DNA of 64,000 bases from Bradyrhizobium sp. 164 (GCF_023073715.1 NZ_JADPKA010000026.1:1-64000); one strand, 5' to 3'; positions 1 to 9,204 are shown, numbered from the stretch's first letter. Notes: generated by a model from the sequence alone, not told the origin. Translations and numbers: made by a program.

Positions 1-47
1 TGCAGATAGTTGCGCTCAATCGTCCGGTCATAGCTGTTGTCGCGCAT
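1..47 (-). CDS. 5' end of a protein-coding gene, product unknown (partial)
   Basis: Only the first 15 codons are in the window (MRDNSYDRTIERNYL). The start is supported by a strong Shine-Dalgarno, GGAGGA, read on the minus strand at 55-60 and 7 bases before the ATG at 47-45. The peptide is hydrophilic with no signal sequence. It lies downstream of, and in the same direction as, the DUF2336 gene, with about 116 bases between them. The product cannot be named from this piece. Confidence 0.6.
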   Translation of the reverse strand, partial: MRDNSYDRTIERNYL

Positions 48-163
48 CGGATCGTCCTCCGCTGGAGCGATCCAATCAGCGAATTAGTGAACATGCACAG
101 CAATGACGAGCTTGGGGGCGTCGCGCGCGCGATATCCAATGCCGTTGGCTGTGAAGGCAAGCC

Positions 164-1135
164 TTACCGATCCGATCCGCCGGTGCGGGTGCGCACCGTC
201 GGGCTCGTGCCCGGCTGCACGCCCGGCCGCGTCTGGCTTGCGCCTGTACGCGCGCGCTGGCGCTCGCCGTCATGCAGCGAAGACTGGTACTTTGCGCGGG
301 TGACGGCGAGCGTCGAGCCGCGCCAGGCCGCCAGCATCACCAGCGCCGAGCGCTCGCCGAGCCGGTCATAGAGCCGCGACAGCCGGTACACGTCGTTCAC
401 AGAGGTCCCGATCTCCGGCTTGAAGAACAAGAGGATGCGCTGGAAGACCGGGCTCGGCATGTCGAGTGCGCGCGCGGCGACCGCGAGCGCTTCGCCGCCG
501 GCATCGTCGACGATCTGGGCCGCGACGCGCGAGGGCAGGATCAGGCTGTCGCCGAGCTCGAGGGTGAAGTTCTCGATGTCACCCGCGATCGCCGCCATCT
601 CCAGGATCTGGATCGCGCGCTTGGCGCGCACGGCCGGAATCCGCGGCGCCGCTTTGAGCGGGGTCTGCGCCAGATTGTGCAGGATCAGCGCGCGCTCGGA
701 GGCGCCGGCGCGGAAGAACATGTCGTGGATCTCGGCGGCGTCCTTCGGCTGCATCGCCATGTTCGAGGCCAAGCGCTGCTCGGCCTCGGTGGGCGTGCGG
801 ACCGGGGCGGGTGCCGGCGGCTGCGGAATCTCTCGCGCCAGCGGAACCCTGCGGCCTTCCTGGGCGGCGACCAGTCCGAGCTTCTGGAGGATCGGGACCG
901 GCGTCGATGGATAGACCGCGAGCCGCGCCTTGACGGCGGCGCGCGTCGCGTCGTCGACCTGGTCGATCAAACGTGTGGCGAGCTCGACGAATTGCCGCTG
1001 TTCGTCATCGCTGTGGACGCGCGTCTGGACATAGAGGTCGGTCAGCACGCGCAGCAGCGTCGGACGGATGTCGACGCCTTCGCGACGGGAGAGGGTCATC
1101 AGCCCGTCGAATCCGGGAAACAGCGACTTGGTCAT
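164..1135 (-). CDS. DUF2336 domain-containing protein
   Basis: 323 residues without signal peptide or membrane segment. The helical, alanine- and arginine-rich sequence with repeated short helices (for example around LYVQTRVHSDDEQRQF) matches my memory of the alphaproteobacterial DUF2336 family, whose biochemical role is unknown. The C-terminal 30 residues are low-complexity and basic (RTGASQTRPG). No clear Shine-Dalgarno precedes the ATG at 1135. A perfect TTAA-N7-TTAA CtrA-type box lies 55-69 bases upstream, so cell-cycle control is plausible (inference). The family call is fairly secure; the function is not known. Confidence 0.8.
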   Translation of the reverse strand: MTKSLFPGFDGLMTLSRREGVDIRPTLLRVLTDLYVQTRVHSDDEQRQFVELATRLIDQVDDATRAAVKARLAVYPSTPVPILQKLGLVAAQEGRRVPLAREIPQPPAPAPVRTPTEAEQRLASNMAMQPKDAAEIHDMFFRAGASERALILHNLAQTPLKAAPRIPAVRAKRAIQILEMAAIAGDIENFTLELGDSLILPSRVAAQIVDDAGGEALAVAARALDMPSPVFQRILLFFKPEIGTSVNDVYRLSRLYDRLGERSALVMLAAWRGSTLAVTRAKYQSSLHDGERQRARTGASQTRPGVQPGTSPTVRTRTGGSDR

Positions 1136-1189
1136 TGAGGCGTACGCAACTCGGGAGAGACACTTGTCACGAGCCTATCGCAGGTTCTT

Positions 1190-1204
1190 TTAAAGTCTCG
1201 TTAA
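1190..1204 (-). promoter_or_regulatory. Candidate CtrA-binding box, TTAA-N7-TTAA
   Basis: TTAA at 1190-1193 and TTAA at 1201-1204 are separated by exactly seven bases, the CtrA consensus known from Caulobacter and rhizobia. A second near match, TTTA-N7-TTAA, lies at 1304-1318. The perfect box is 55 bases before the DUF2336 start and about 190 bases before the small gene at 1391, so it could serve either direction. Confidence 0.5.
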
Positions 1205-1390
1205 GGAAAACGAGGCGTGAAGCCGGCTCGGCAATTTATGGCATTGTCGTGCCGCAACGGGACGGCGCGGCACGGCCCGTGCGGTTACGGTCCGGAAAGC
1301 GCGTTTACATCCCGTTAACCATGAACTGATCTTAATGAATGCATGTTGCATGAGCGGTTTGGTCGCGCGGCAATTGATAGAGAGCTGGAT

Positions 1391-1579
1391 ATGGGGACGA
1401 TCATCGAATTTCCGGCCGGTCGCCGGGCAGGCTCGTCGGGGGATGCCACACCGCGCACGGAAACGGGAATGGTTCTGATCCTCCCGGTGATCCGTATCGA
1501 GCGCGTGGCGGACGAAACCAGCGGCGATCGCGGGCCAGAGCAGGGCACAGCGCCGGGGCGCCGTCGTCGCCGCCGCTGA
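1391..1579 (+). CDS. Small conserved-type protein, function unknown (62 aa)
   Basis: The predicted product begins MGTIIEFPAG and ends in a run of arginines (GRRRRRR). The opening MGTIIEFP followed by a variable Ala/Arg/Ser-rich stretch resembles small hypothetical proteins I remember from Bradyrhizobium. An upstream in-frame ATG at 1343 would add 16 residues, but the family-like start is 1391. A purine-rich GAGAG lies about 7 bases upstream. It ends 14 bases before the lipoprotein gene and could be co-transcribed with it. No function can be given. Confidence 0.5.
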   Translation: MGTIIEFPAGRRAGSSGDATPRTETGMVLILPVIRIERVADETSGDRGPEQGTAPGRRRRRR

Positions 1580-1593
1580 CGTCCGGCTTTGCA

Positions 1594-2355
1594 ATGCCGG
1601 ACACCATTCGCCAGATCCGGCCTTTCGTATCGGCCGTCCTGCTCGCGCTGCTCGGCGCGACGCTCGGCGCCTGTAGCGGCGGCGATTTCGGCCGCACCCG
1701 CGCCGACATGCGCAGCGACGACATGCATCGCTGGCTGGGTGCGGAGGTCACCTCCAGCGTCGGCCTGAAGCCCTCGCAATTCCAGCTCACCGACGAAGAA
1801 CGCCAGCTTCGCGACCTCGCCTATCCCATGATCGAGCCGCCGTTATCGCGCCCCGCCTGGAAGACCGTGTTCGGCGACTACAAGCCGCTGCCATCGCCCT
1901 GGCGGCAGAAGATCGTGTTCGACCGCACCATGTACGGGCGCACGCTGATCGACGAGCCGCACCGCTCGCATTCCTCGCGCTATGCGCAGCTGATCGAGGA
2001 CGTGCGCAACGACATCACACGCTTCGAGCCGTTCTTCGCCAGCGCCATCCGCGTCATCGATCTCGACAGGAAGCGCGATGCCAGCATGGCGCGCGTCTCC
2101 GCGCTCTCGCCGAGGGAGAAGGACGACGCGGTCGCGCGCATGCAGGAGAACTCGCTGATCGTGCAGTGGGTGCAGCAATGCCTCGAGCAGCGGGTTTCAT
2201 CCTACCGCTGGGCGCTGGAGCGGCTGGTGATCCAGGCCCCCGACGGCATGGCCGCCGACGCCGACCGCCTGATCGGCGAGCTCGCCGCCCAGACCGCCAA
2301 CCCGCCGGTCGCAGCGCAGCCGCCCTACGGCCGCGCGCTCGTCTCGAAGGGCTGA
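1594..2355 (+). CDS. Putative lipoprotein of unknown function
   Basis: 253 residues. The N-terminus has a basic start, a hydrophobic core (SAVLLALLGATLGAC) and a lipobox ending in Cys27, so it should be lipidated and anchored in the envelope. The mature part is hydrophilic, rich in Arg, Asp and Glu, with conserved-looking aromatic stretches (AYPMIEPPLSRPAW). I do not recognise a domain. It follows the small gene at 1391 in the same direction. Confidence 0.7.
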   Translation: MPDTIRQIRPFVSAVLLALLGATLGACSGGDFGRTRADMRSDDMHRWLGAEVTSSVGLKPSQFQLTDEERQLRDLAYPMIEPPLSRPAWKTVFGDYKPLPSPWRQKIVFDRTMYGRTLIDEPHRSHSSRYAQLIEDVRNDITRFEPFFASAIRVIDLDRKRDASMARVSALSPREKDDAVARMQENSLIVQWVQQCLEQRVSSYRWALERLVIQAPDGMAADADRLIGELAAQTANPPVAAQPPYGRALVSKG

Positions 2356-2592
2356 CGTACAAGCTCGCCGCATAAACTCGCTGCCTGTCGAGCGCGGCCA
2401 TCTTACCTCGCGGCCAATCGGCGCGACGAGGTTGAGCCGCCTGTCGTGCGCGATCCTAGGCACCTTATGCCGGCGGTAGCCCGCTAACGCTCTTGTGGCA
2501 TCGGGAACCGCATTGATTGTGCTTGTCCTTCCGGGCCGTCTGGATAGGATTATCTCGTTTCTTCAAGTCATTTTACCCAAAGGTCCTTCAAG

Positions 2593-5500
2593 ATGAGCTT
2601 AGACGCCACGCGTCCGTTCAAGAGCCGTCTGGACGTTTCACCACACCACCTGCTGGCACTTGCCATTCTGCTTGGATCGACAGGCTCCGCAGCCGCGCTG
2701 ACCAAGGAGGCGGCGATCGAGAATTGCCGGATGACCGTCGGCAGACCGATCGTGCAGGGGTGCATGCGTGCAGGCGGAGGCCCCGCCGGGGGCGCCAATC
2801 TGGAAGCTTGTCGCGCCAAGGCCACGCCTCAGGTCCGGGCCTGCGTGCAAGCGGCGCTGAATGCCGCCAATGGCCGCGCCAATGTCGCAGTCGAGCTTCC
2901 GAAGGAAGCGGCGCCCAAGCTCGAGCAAGGCGCTGCGCTTCCGAAGGACTTCGTTGCGCCGCCGCGCAGCATCGCCGACATCACGGCGATCCTCGACGGC
3001 GACAAGCCCGACGAGAAGATGATCGCCGAATTGAAGTCGGATGCCGATGCCGCACCGAGCGGGAAGGAATCCCGTCAGGATCTGGCGCAGTTCTATTTCG
3101 ATCGCGCCAACGCGCGCGCGCAGCTCGGCCGGCTCGGCGAAGCCATCGCCGACGCCGACAAGGCCGTGGAGGTTGGGCGCGGCGCCGTCAGTCCTCATTT
3201 GCTGGGGCGGATGTTGCAGCTCCAGTCCCTGCAGCACGCTCTTGCAGGCGATCCGAAACGCTCGCTTGAGATCATGCAAAGGCTCCTGCGCGAATCGGCC
3301 AGCATGCCGGGCGCCAGGGGAATGCAGTTCAATACGAACCGCGCGATCGCATCCGTCCTCATTCAGATGGGAGACGTCGCGCAGGCGGAGGCCTATCTTC
3401 GCCGCACCCAGACCGCGATACAGGAGGCCCGCACCAGCGGTCATCCCAATTGGCGATCCGCCTATGCTCGATTTGGCCAGAGCTGGGAGGGCGAGCTGGA
3501 GATCGCTCGCGCCTTGATCTTCGAGGCACGCGGACAGTTTGCCGAAGCCGAGGCTGCCTATCGCACGGCAGAGCTTCGCAAGCGCGCAAGCACGAAGGCC
3601 GTCATGGAATCGGACAATCCACCGGCCGAGACCCTTCTGCTGCAGGCGATCGACGGGACCGTGTTGAACCAGGCGCGCATGAAGGCGAAGCAGGGCAGGC
3701 TCGCCGAGGCCGAGGTGGACGCGCGCCGCGCGCTGCTCTCGCGCCTGAAGGATACCGGCAAGTACAATCCCGTGACGCCGCGTTTCGTGATGGCGCTGGC
3801 GGGCATTCTGGTCGATCAGGGCCGTTACGAGGAGGCGGAGAAGCTCGGCCGTGTTGCCCTCGACATCAACAAGACCGTGGGTGTGCCGGAGGATTCGCAC
3901 GCGACGGTGCAGCTGCTGTCGCAGCTTGCCGGCATCTTGACGCTTCGGCGCAACAACGCCGAAGCAAGCGCGATGTTTGCTCGGATCGACAAGGCTGTGG
4001 CCGGCTGGGAGCCGCAGCGCCGCCAGGTGTTCGAGCTCAATCCGGCCCGGATCCTGTCGCTCTATGGTTCCGGGCAGCTCGACGCAGGCATTGCCGCCGC
4101 CGAGCAGCTCGTGAAGAAGCAGATCGCCCGGGTCGGCGAAAATCATTTCGACGCGGCTTCGGCGCGTGGCACGCTGGCGGTCGGATTGATGCGCGCTCGG
4201 CGCGATGCCGATGCCATCAGGGAGTTCAAGGCCGCCATTCCGGTCATGATGGCGAGCGCCAACGAAAATGCCGATGACGAGAACACGACCGTGGTGGCTG
4301 CGCGGAGTCAGCGGCTGCAGACCATCGTCGAGAGCTATCTGCTGCTGCTCGGCAGGGCGGAAGGAGCCGGCAAGGAGGTCGGCGAAGAGACGTTCAGCCT
4401 CGCTGACGCCGTCCGTGGTCGCTCGGTGCAGCAGGCGCTGGCGGCGTCGAGCGCGCGTGCGGCGGCAAAGGATCCCGCCCTCGCCGAGCTCGTGCGCAAG
4501 GAGCAGGACCTGACCAAGCAGGTCAATGCCCAGCTCGGCACGCTCAACAACGTGCTCGCGCTTCCCTCGGCGGAGCGCGACGAGAAGGGCGTTGCGCAAA
4601 TCCAGGCCTCGATCGCCGCCTTGCGCGGCCAGCGCGACAAGGCACGCCAGGAGATCAAGCAGAAGTTCCCGACTTACGCCGATCTCGTCTCGCCCAAGCC
4701 GCCGAGCGTTGCCGAGATTCGTGCGACGCTGGCCGACAGCGAGGCCATGCTGTCGTTCTATTTCGGCCAGAACGGCAGCTTCGTCTGGGCCGTGCCGAAG
4801 TCGGGGCCGGTGGCGTTCGCGGCCGTCCAGGCCAGGATCGGCGACATCGAAACGAAGATCCGCAAGCTGCGCGAAGCGCTCGAGCCGCAGGCCGCGATGA
4901 TCTCGGACATTCCGCCCTTCGATCTCAAGCTCGGCCATGAACTTTACGAGCTGCTGCTCAAGCCGGTCGAGAGCGGCTGGAAGCCGGCCAGGAACCTGAT
5001 CGTCGTGACCAATGGCGCGCTGGGACTGTTGCCGCTGGCGTTGTTGCCGACGGCACCGGCAGAGGTGGCTGCGGATGAGGACCCGCTCTTCATCGGTTAT
5101 CGCAACGTGCCGTGGCTGGCGCGAACCCATGCCGTATCGACGGTGCCGTCGGCGGCGGCGTTGCGCACATTGCGGCAGCTGCCGCCGGGCAAGCCCGGCC
5201 GCGGCGACCTCGTGGCCTTCGGGGATCCCTATTTCAACAGCGATCAGCAGGCCGAGGCGGAAGGCGGGCAGAAGATTCAGGTCGCCGACGCCAGCGGCAA
5301 CGTCACGCGCGGCGGGCCGCTGAAGCGACGCAACAGTCCCAAGCTCGAGGGCGTCGACAGCGCCGAGCTCGGTCTGTTGCCTCGTCTGCCCGATACCGCG
5401 GACGAGCTCAAATCGATCGCGCTGGCGCTGCAGGCGGACCCCTCGAAGGTGCTGTTCCTTGGCAAGAGCGCGACCGAGAGCGCCGTGAAGACGATGAATC

Positions 5501-6006
5501 TGTCCGGCTTCAGAATCCTGGCCTTTGCCACCCATGGTCTGGTCCCGGGCGAGCTGAACGGATTGACGCAACCGGCGCTCGCGTTGTCGTCACCGGCGGT
5601 GACGGGCGAGGGCGGCGACGGGCTCTTGACCATGGAGGAGATCCTCGGTCTCAAGCTGGACGCGGACTGGGTCGTCCTGTCAGCCTGTAACACCGGCGCC
5701 GGCGCTGGCGCAGGGGCCGAGGCGGCATCCGGGCTCGGGCGCGCGTTCTTCTATGCCGGAACGCGGGCGCTGCTGGTGACGAACTGGTCGGTGCATTCGC
5801 AGTCGGCACGGCAACTGGTGACAGACTTGTTCAAGCGGCAGGCCGAAGATCCCAAGCTGTCGCGCAGCGAGGCGCTGCGCCAGGCGACGATGGCTCTCAT
5901 CGATGGTCCCGGCTATCTCAACAGCGAGGGCAAGACCGAGTTCGCCTATGCGCATCCGCTGTTCTGGGCGCCGTACACCATCATCGGCGATGGCGGCTTG
6001 CGTTGA
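2593..6006 (+). CDS. Exported TPR-CHAT domain protein (caspase-like fold)
   Basis: 1137 residues. Residues about 18-36 (HLLALAILLGSTGSAAA) look like a signal peptide, so it is probably periplasmic. Next comes a segment with four cysteines (ENC, QGC, EAC, RAC), then roughly 500 residues of TPR-like helical repeats (YFDRANARAQLGRLGEAIADA), a coiled stretch, and a C-terminal CHAT domain. The CHAT catalytic pair is visible: His in FATHGL near 979 and Cys in SACNTG near 1031. CHAT domains are caspase/separase relatives; whether this one cleaves protein is inference. It heads a four-gene operon with a secreted small protein and two zinc-ribbon proteins. Confidence 0.85.
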   Translation: MSLDATRPFKSRLDVSPHHLLALAILLGSTGSAAALTKEAAIENCRMTVGRPIVQGCMRAGGGPAGGANLEACRAKATPQVRACVQAALNAANGRANVAVELPKEAAPKLEQGAALPKDFVAPPRSIADITAILDGDKPDEKMIAELKSDADAAPSGKESRQDLAQFYFDRANARAQLGRLGEAIADADKAVEVGRGAVSPHLLGRMLQLQSLQHALAGDPKRSLEIMQRLLRESASMPGARGMQFNTNRAIASVLIQMGDVAQAEAYLRRTQTAIQEARTSGHPNWRSAYARFGQSWEGELEIARALIFEARGQFAEAEAAYRTAELRKRASTKAVMESDNPPAETLLLQAIDGTVLNQARMKAKQGRLAEAEVDARRALLSRLKDTGKYNPVTPRFVMALAGILVDQGRYEEAEKLGRVALDINKTVGVPEDSHATVQLLSQLAGILTLRRNNAEASAMFARIDKAVAGWEPQRRQVFELNPARILSLYGSGQLDAGIAAAEQLVKKQIARVGENHFDAASARGTLAVGLMRARRDADAIREFKAAIPVMMASANENADDENTTVVAARSQRLQTIVESYLLLLGRAEGAGKEVGEETFSLADAVRGRSVQQALAASSARAAAKDPALAELVRKEQDLTKQVNAQLGTLNNVLALPSAERDEKGVAQIQASIAALRGQRDKARQEIKQKFPTYADLVSPKPPSVAEIRATLADSEAMLSFYFGQNGSFVWAVPKSGPVAFAAVQARIGDIETKIRKLREALEPQAAMISDIPPFDLKLGHELYELLLKPVESGWKPARNLIVVTNGALGLLPLALLPTAPAEVAADEDPLFIGYRNVPWLARTHAVSTVPSAAALRTLRQLPPGKPGRGDLVAFGDPYFNSDQQAEAEGGQKIQVADASGNVTRGGPLKRRNSPKLEGVDSAELGLLPRLPDTADELKSIALALQADPSKVLFLGKSATESAVKTMNLSGFRILAFATHGLVPGELNGLTQPALALSSPAVTGEGGDGLLTMEEILGLKLDADWVVLSACNTGAGAGAGAEAASGLGRAFFYAGTRALLVTNWSVHSQSARQLVTDLFKRQAEDPKLSRSEALRQATMALIDGPGYLNSEGKTEFAYAHPLFWAPYTIIGDGGLR

Positions 6007-6032
6007 CCAACCGGGGAAGGGGTGCACGGACA

Positions 6033-6476
6033 ATGAAGCGGAATGTCTTGCTGGGCCTCATGGCCGCAGGTTTGCTGTTCTCCGGACCAACGCGCGCCAC
6101 GCCATTGATTACGGAAGAGGAAGCGAAGCTGCCGCCGCCGAAGGGCGCGGTTGCCGTCGATCAGCGCGGCATCATGCGCGGCCCCAAAGTCGAGTTCGTC
6201 TCGCCGGGCGACTCGGCGAGTTCACCTCTGCGACTGGTATTGAAGTTTCAGTCTTATGGCGGCGCAAAGATTGATCCGGACTCGGTCAGGGTGATCTTCC
6301 TCCGGACGCCGAATGTCGACTTGACTCCGCGGGTCAAGCCCTTCGTCCAGCCCGACGGCATCAACATGCAGGATGCGGAACTGCCGCCGGGCGAATACAC
6401 GGTGCGCGTCGATATCAAGGACAGTGATGGTCGGCCCGGCACGACCATCTTTACGCTGAAGGTCGCACCCAAGTGA
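6033..6476 (+). CDS. Small secreted protein, Ig/Omp-like beta domain, partner of CHAT gene
   Basis: 147 residues from the ATG at 6033, chosen over an upstream start at 6003 because it begins a normal signal peptide (MKRNVLLGLMAAGLLF, cleavage near TRA) behind a GGGGAAGGGG Shine-Dalgarno. The mature part is beta-rich, with PPGEYTVRVDIKDSDGRPG near the end typical of an Ig-like or CopC-like strand pair. I do not recognise a named family. It starts 26 bases after the CHAT stop, and its own stop overlaps the next start (GTGA), so the operon is translationally coupled. Confidence 0.7.
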   Translation: MKRNVLLGLMAAGLLFSGPTRATPLITEEEAKLPPPKGAVAVDQRGIMRGPKVEFVSPGDSASSPLRLVLKFQSYGGAKIDPDSVRVIFLRTPNVDLTPRVKPFVQPDGINMQDAELPPGEYTVRVDIKDSDGRPGTTIFTLKVAPK

Positions 6477-6670
6477 CGTGCCCCTACTGCCAGTCCGGAA
6501 CTGCAGAGGGTGCGCTGGTTTGTGCGTCCTGCGGGCGCGACATCGCCGTTCCCGCCACGCTGATCGCCGAGCGTGACGATCTCCTGCGCAAGCGCGAGGA
6601 GCTGCGTGATGAACTGCGGAAGGCCAGAGACGAGGTCGAGGCCATTATGAGGCGAAGGAAGTCGCGCTAG
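6473..6670 (+). CDS. Small zinc-ribbon protein with coiled-coil tail
   Basis: 65 residues starting with GTG that overlaps the preceding TGA by four bases. The N-terminus carries two CxxC knuckles (CPYC and CASC, residues 3-6 and 17-20), a zinc-ribbon signature, followed by a highly charged helix (RKREELRDELRKARDEVEA) likely to form a coiled coil. It is probably cytoplasmic, since no signal or membrane segment is present. It ends two bases before the next gene and resembles that gene's N-terminal domain. Confidence 0.7.
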   Translation: MTCPYCQSGTAEGALVCASCGRDIAVPATLIAERDDLLRKREELRDELRKARDEVEAIMRRRKSR

Positions 6671-6672
6671 CG

Positions 6673-7437
6673 ATGGAATGTCCGTTTTGCGCCGAGACGA
6701 TCAAGGACGAAGCCATCGCGTGCAAGCATTGCTCGCGGGACTTGCGCGTCGTGCGGCCGACGCTTGTCGAGATTGACGAGATCGTTGCCGATCTGGACAA
6801 GATCAGGCGCGATCTCGATCGTGTCAATGTCCGCCTCGAGCGCTACAACAATCCGCTGCGCTATTACGGAACGCATGCGGTGCTCTATATTGCCATTCCG
6901 TCCCTGCTGCTGGTGATCGCGCATGTGCTCGTGACCATCACCTTCAACGTGTCCCCGATCCCGCTTCGGATCGCATCGATCGCCATACCGCTGCTGTTCG
7001 GTTTCGTGGCCTATCCACTGCATCGGGTCTTCGCCCTGACGGCATTTGTGCTGGGGTTCCTGGCGGCTTGCGTCAGCATCTTCGCGATGCTGACGGTGAC
7101 CGGGATCCACGATCACGTCCCGATCCTGCCGACGATCTGGATCGAGTGGCGGGAAGTGTTCGAATATGGCGCGAGCATCCTGCTGGCCTTCGTCTCCGGC
7201 AATATCTTGAGCGTCGTGATCTTCCAGGTCTTGCCGCGTGTGCTGTCGCACGGGGGCAAACCGAACGCGTTCGCCTTCCGCGTGGCGCGCCTGCTGGGAC
7301 AACATGTCGGCGAGGAACAACTGCGCCGCCGTGCCCGCTTGATCCAGGACCTCATGCAGACAGCCGGGCCGCTGGCCGGTGTCGCCGCAACCGCGGTCGG
7401 CTCGATCTACGCCGGCTTGAAGGGGCTGCTTGGATAG
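6673..7437 (+). CDS. Zinc-ribbon integral membrane protein
   Basis: 254 residues. An N-terminal zinc ribbon (CPFC and CKHC, residues 3-6 and 17-20) is followed by a short helix and then about four membrane segments between residues 65 and 195 (for example YIAIPSLLLVIAHVLV and LLAFVSGNILSVVIF). The C-terminal tail is amphipathic and ends in a Gly/Ala-rich stretch. The ribbon should face the cytoplasm. It is the last gene of the CHAT operon and converges on the arsC-like gene. A regulatory or scaffolding role for the exported CHAT protein is only a guess. Confidence 0.7.
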   Translation: MECPFCAETIKDEAIACKHCSRDLRVVRPTLVEIDEIVADLDKIRRDLDRVNVRLERYNNPLRYYGTHAVLYIAIPSLLLVIAHVLVTITFNVSPIPLRIASIAIPLLFGFVAYPLHRVFALTAFVLGFLAACVSIFAMLTVTGIHDHVPILPTIWIEWREVFEYGASILLAFVSGNILSVVIFQVLPRVLSHGGKPNAFAFRVARLLGQHVGEEQLRRRARLIQDLMQTAGPLAGVAATAVGSIYAGLKGLLG

Positions 7438-7479
7438 CGTTGCGAACGGTGCGGGGCGGCCGGCGAGAGCAGCACCTGC

Positions 7480-7881
7480 CTATCGCGATTCCACCACCTC
7501 GCCGTCCTCCTTCACGAACCGGCCAACGGGATTCTCCAGGAGATCGATGACGGCTTCCGAGGGACGGCACAGTCGTGTGCCTTTTGGGGTCACCACGATC
7601 GGACGGTTGATCAGGATGGGATGCGCGAGCATCTGGTCGATCAGCTCGTCATCGGACCATTTTGGGTCATCGAGGCCGAGGTCGTGAAAGGGCGTGCCTT
7701 TCTCCCGCAGCAGCGCGCGAGCGGAGATCCCCAAGCCTTTGATGAGCTCGACCAGCGTTTCGCGGGATGGCGGCGTCTTCAGATATTCGATGACGACAGG
7801 TTCGACGCCGCTCTGCCGGATCATCGCAAGCGTGTTGCGCGAGGTGCCGCAAGCCGGGTTATGATAGATCGTGACGGTCAT
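7480..7881 (-). CDS. arsC: ArsC-family arsenate reductase (glutaredoxin type)
   Basis: 133 residues, normal for the family. The start at 7881 has a clear GGAGG upstream; longer frames reaching 8076 have no such support. The N-terminal HNPACGTSRNTL holds the catalytic Cys11 of glutaredoxin-coupled ArsC, and the downstream RPIVV and RLCRPSE strand segments match the R773-type enzyme. The reaction would be reduction of arsenate to arsenite using glutathione and glutaredoxin. No arsenite pump or ArsR is nearby, so a role in arsenic resistance is inferred from the family only. Confidence 0.85.
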   Translation of the reverse strand: MTVTIYHNPACGTSRNTLAMIRQSGVEPVVIEYLKTPPSRETLVELIKGLGISARALLREKGTPFHDLGLDDPKWSDDELIDQMLAHPILINRPIVVTPKGTRLCRPSEAVIDLLENPVGRFVKEDGEVVESR

Positions 7882-8100
7882 CGGGTTGCCTCCGCAGCAG
7901 GGATTGGGCTGGCCGTGCGAGTGTCCGAGCAGCCAATTCATCAGCAGCATATCTGCAAACGCGCCACAAGGCTCCGCAAGGATGAAGCGGGGCGGGTCAG
8001 CGGGGCGAAAGGCCGCAAAGGTGTTTGCCAGGGTCGCGCGACCGCCACGGCCGGATGGCGGACGAGGTCGGCGCACGCTTATTGGTCCCGACAGTTTCTG

Positions 8101-9177
8101 TCAGCCGCAGCGCACCTCCTGAGCGCGCAGCAAGCGGTGCCTGACTGTTCGCGCGATCGCTGCCGGCGCCTCCTCGGGGATGGCAAAGCAGGAACTCGCG
8201 TTGATCTCGCACAGAACGTATGTGTCGGCCCCTGACGCATCGCGTGGCCCGTACAGGAAGTCCGCATCCCAGATCACCGGCAGCGAAGATTCATCGATGC
8301 CGAGCGTCTCCATCATCTGCGGGGTCCATTCGTGCTCCATGGCCCTTCGCAACGACTGGAACGGCGGCGCATCAGGCCCGTGCATGATTCGCGGTCCCGG
8401 TTGCGCCTCAGCAGCATCCGGGCCTCCCTGCGGCGGCGGGATCAAGCCCTTGATCAATTGATGCCCAAAGCCTGCGACCCTGGCGCCGCTCATGTAGCAG
8501 CGGATCATCCCCTCGGGCAGACGAGGTTGGAATGCCTGGTCGATGATGCAGCCACCCCAGCCGAAATATTGCTCGCAGCGCGCGATGAGGGCATCGAGCT
8601 GGGTGTCCTCAGGCAGGCTGCCACGTTGGGCATGGAGCACCCGGACCATGGCGTCCGTGTTCGGAAGTGCTTCGACCTTCCAAACGCCCTGGCCACCATT
8701 GCCGCGATTTTGCTTCAGCACGCGCGGGCCGCTTGCCCGCAGGCGCGATGGAAATTCGGCGCGAAAGGCCGCCACGGTATCATAGCGGTGCGTGTCGGTG
8801 CCCCAGCCCAGGTGACGCGTCCGGTAGAGCACCTCTTTGACGCCCATCTTCAGGATCACGTCGGGATGTGCGCTCACCCATGTACCTTGCGCTGCAACGT
8901 CGCGCAGCAGGTCGTCGAGCTCGGCGCGGGTTTTGCCTTGATGGATCGGATCGATCCAGACGAGCACGCCGTCGGCGGCGAGCAACTGGTCGCGCACCGC
9001 ATCGGCGAAGCTTTCGTCGTAGATCACCGGTTGGGCTTCGATGCCGATAGCGGCGAGTGCTTCGAAGACGCGAACGAAGCGGCTGTTTTGCGCCGTCGCC
9101 TCCCGGCGCGCGGCAGCATCGCCGCGCGAGAGAATGGCTACGGTGTTGCGGGAAGTGGGGTGTTCCTCGGTGTCCAT
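8101..9177 (-). CDS. Cj0069-family protein, ATP-grasp-like
   Basis: 358 residues from the ATG at 9177, preceded by GGAG with 7-base spacing; an alternative start at 9228 would overlap the structured leader. The sequence has an ATP-grasp-like arrangement: VLKQNRGNGGQGVWKVE (phosphate-binding loop type), a central segment with GGCIIDQAF, and a C-terminal YVLCEINASSCF where the E and N fit the metal-binding residues of the fold. The substrate is unknown. The gene is preceded by one of four pseudoknot leaders, so its translation or transcription may be under RNA control. Confidence 0.65.
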   Translation of the reverse strand: MDTEEHPTSRNTVAILSRGDAAARREATAQNSRFVRVFEALAAIGIEAQPVIYDESFADAVRDQLLAADGVLVWIDPIHQGKTRAELDDLLRDVAAQGTWVSAHPDVILKMGVKEVLYRTRHLGWGTDTHRYDTVAAFRAEFPSRLRASGPRVLKQNRGNGGQGVWKVEALPNTDAMVRVLHAQRGSLPEDTQLDALIARCEQYFGWGGCIIDQAFQPRLPEGMIRCYMSGARVAGFGHQLIKGLIPPPQGGPDAAEAQPGPRIMHGPDAPPFQSLRRAMEHEWTPQMMETLGIDESSLPVIWDADFLYGPRDASGADTYVLCEINASSCFAIPEEAPAAIARTVRHRLLRAQEVRCG

Positions 9178-9204
9178 GCGCAAGCTCCACGAATTGCGTG
9201 CTGC

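Noticed and set aside
2638..5571. 977-codon open frame on the minus strand
   Set aside because: Exactly antisense to the CHAT gene, full of Arg/His-rich low-quality sequence; a product of high GC content.
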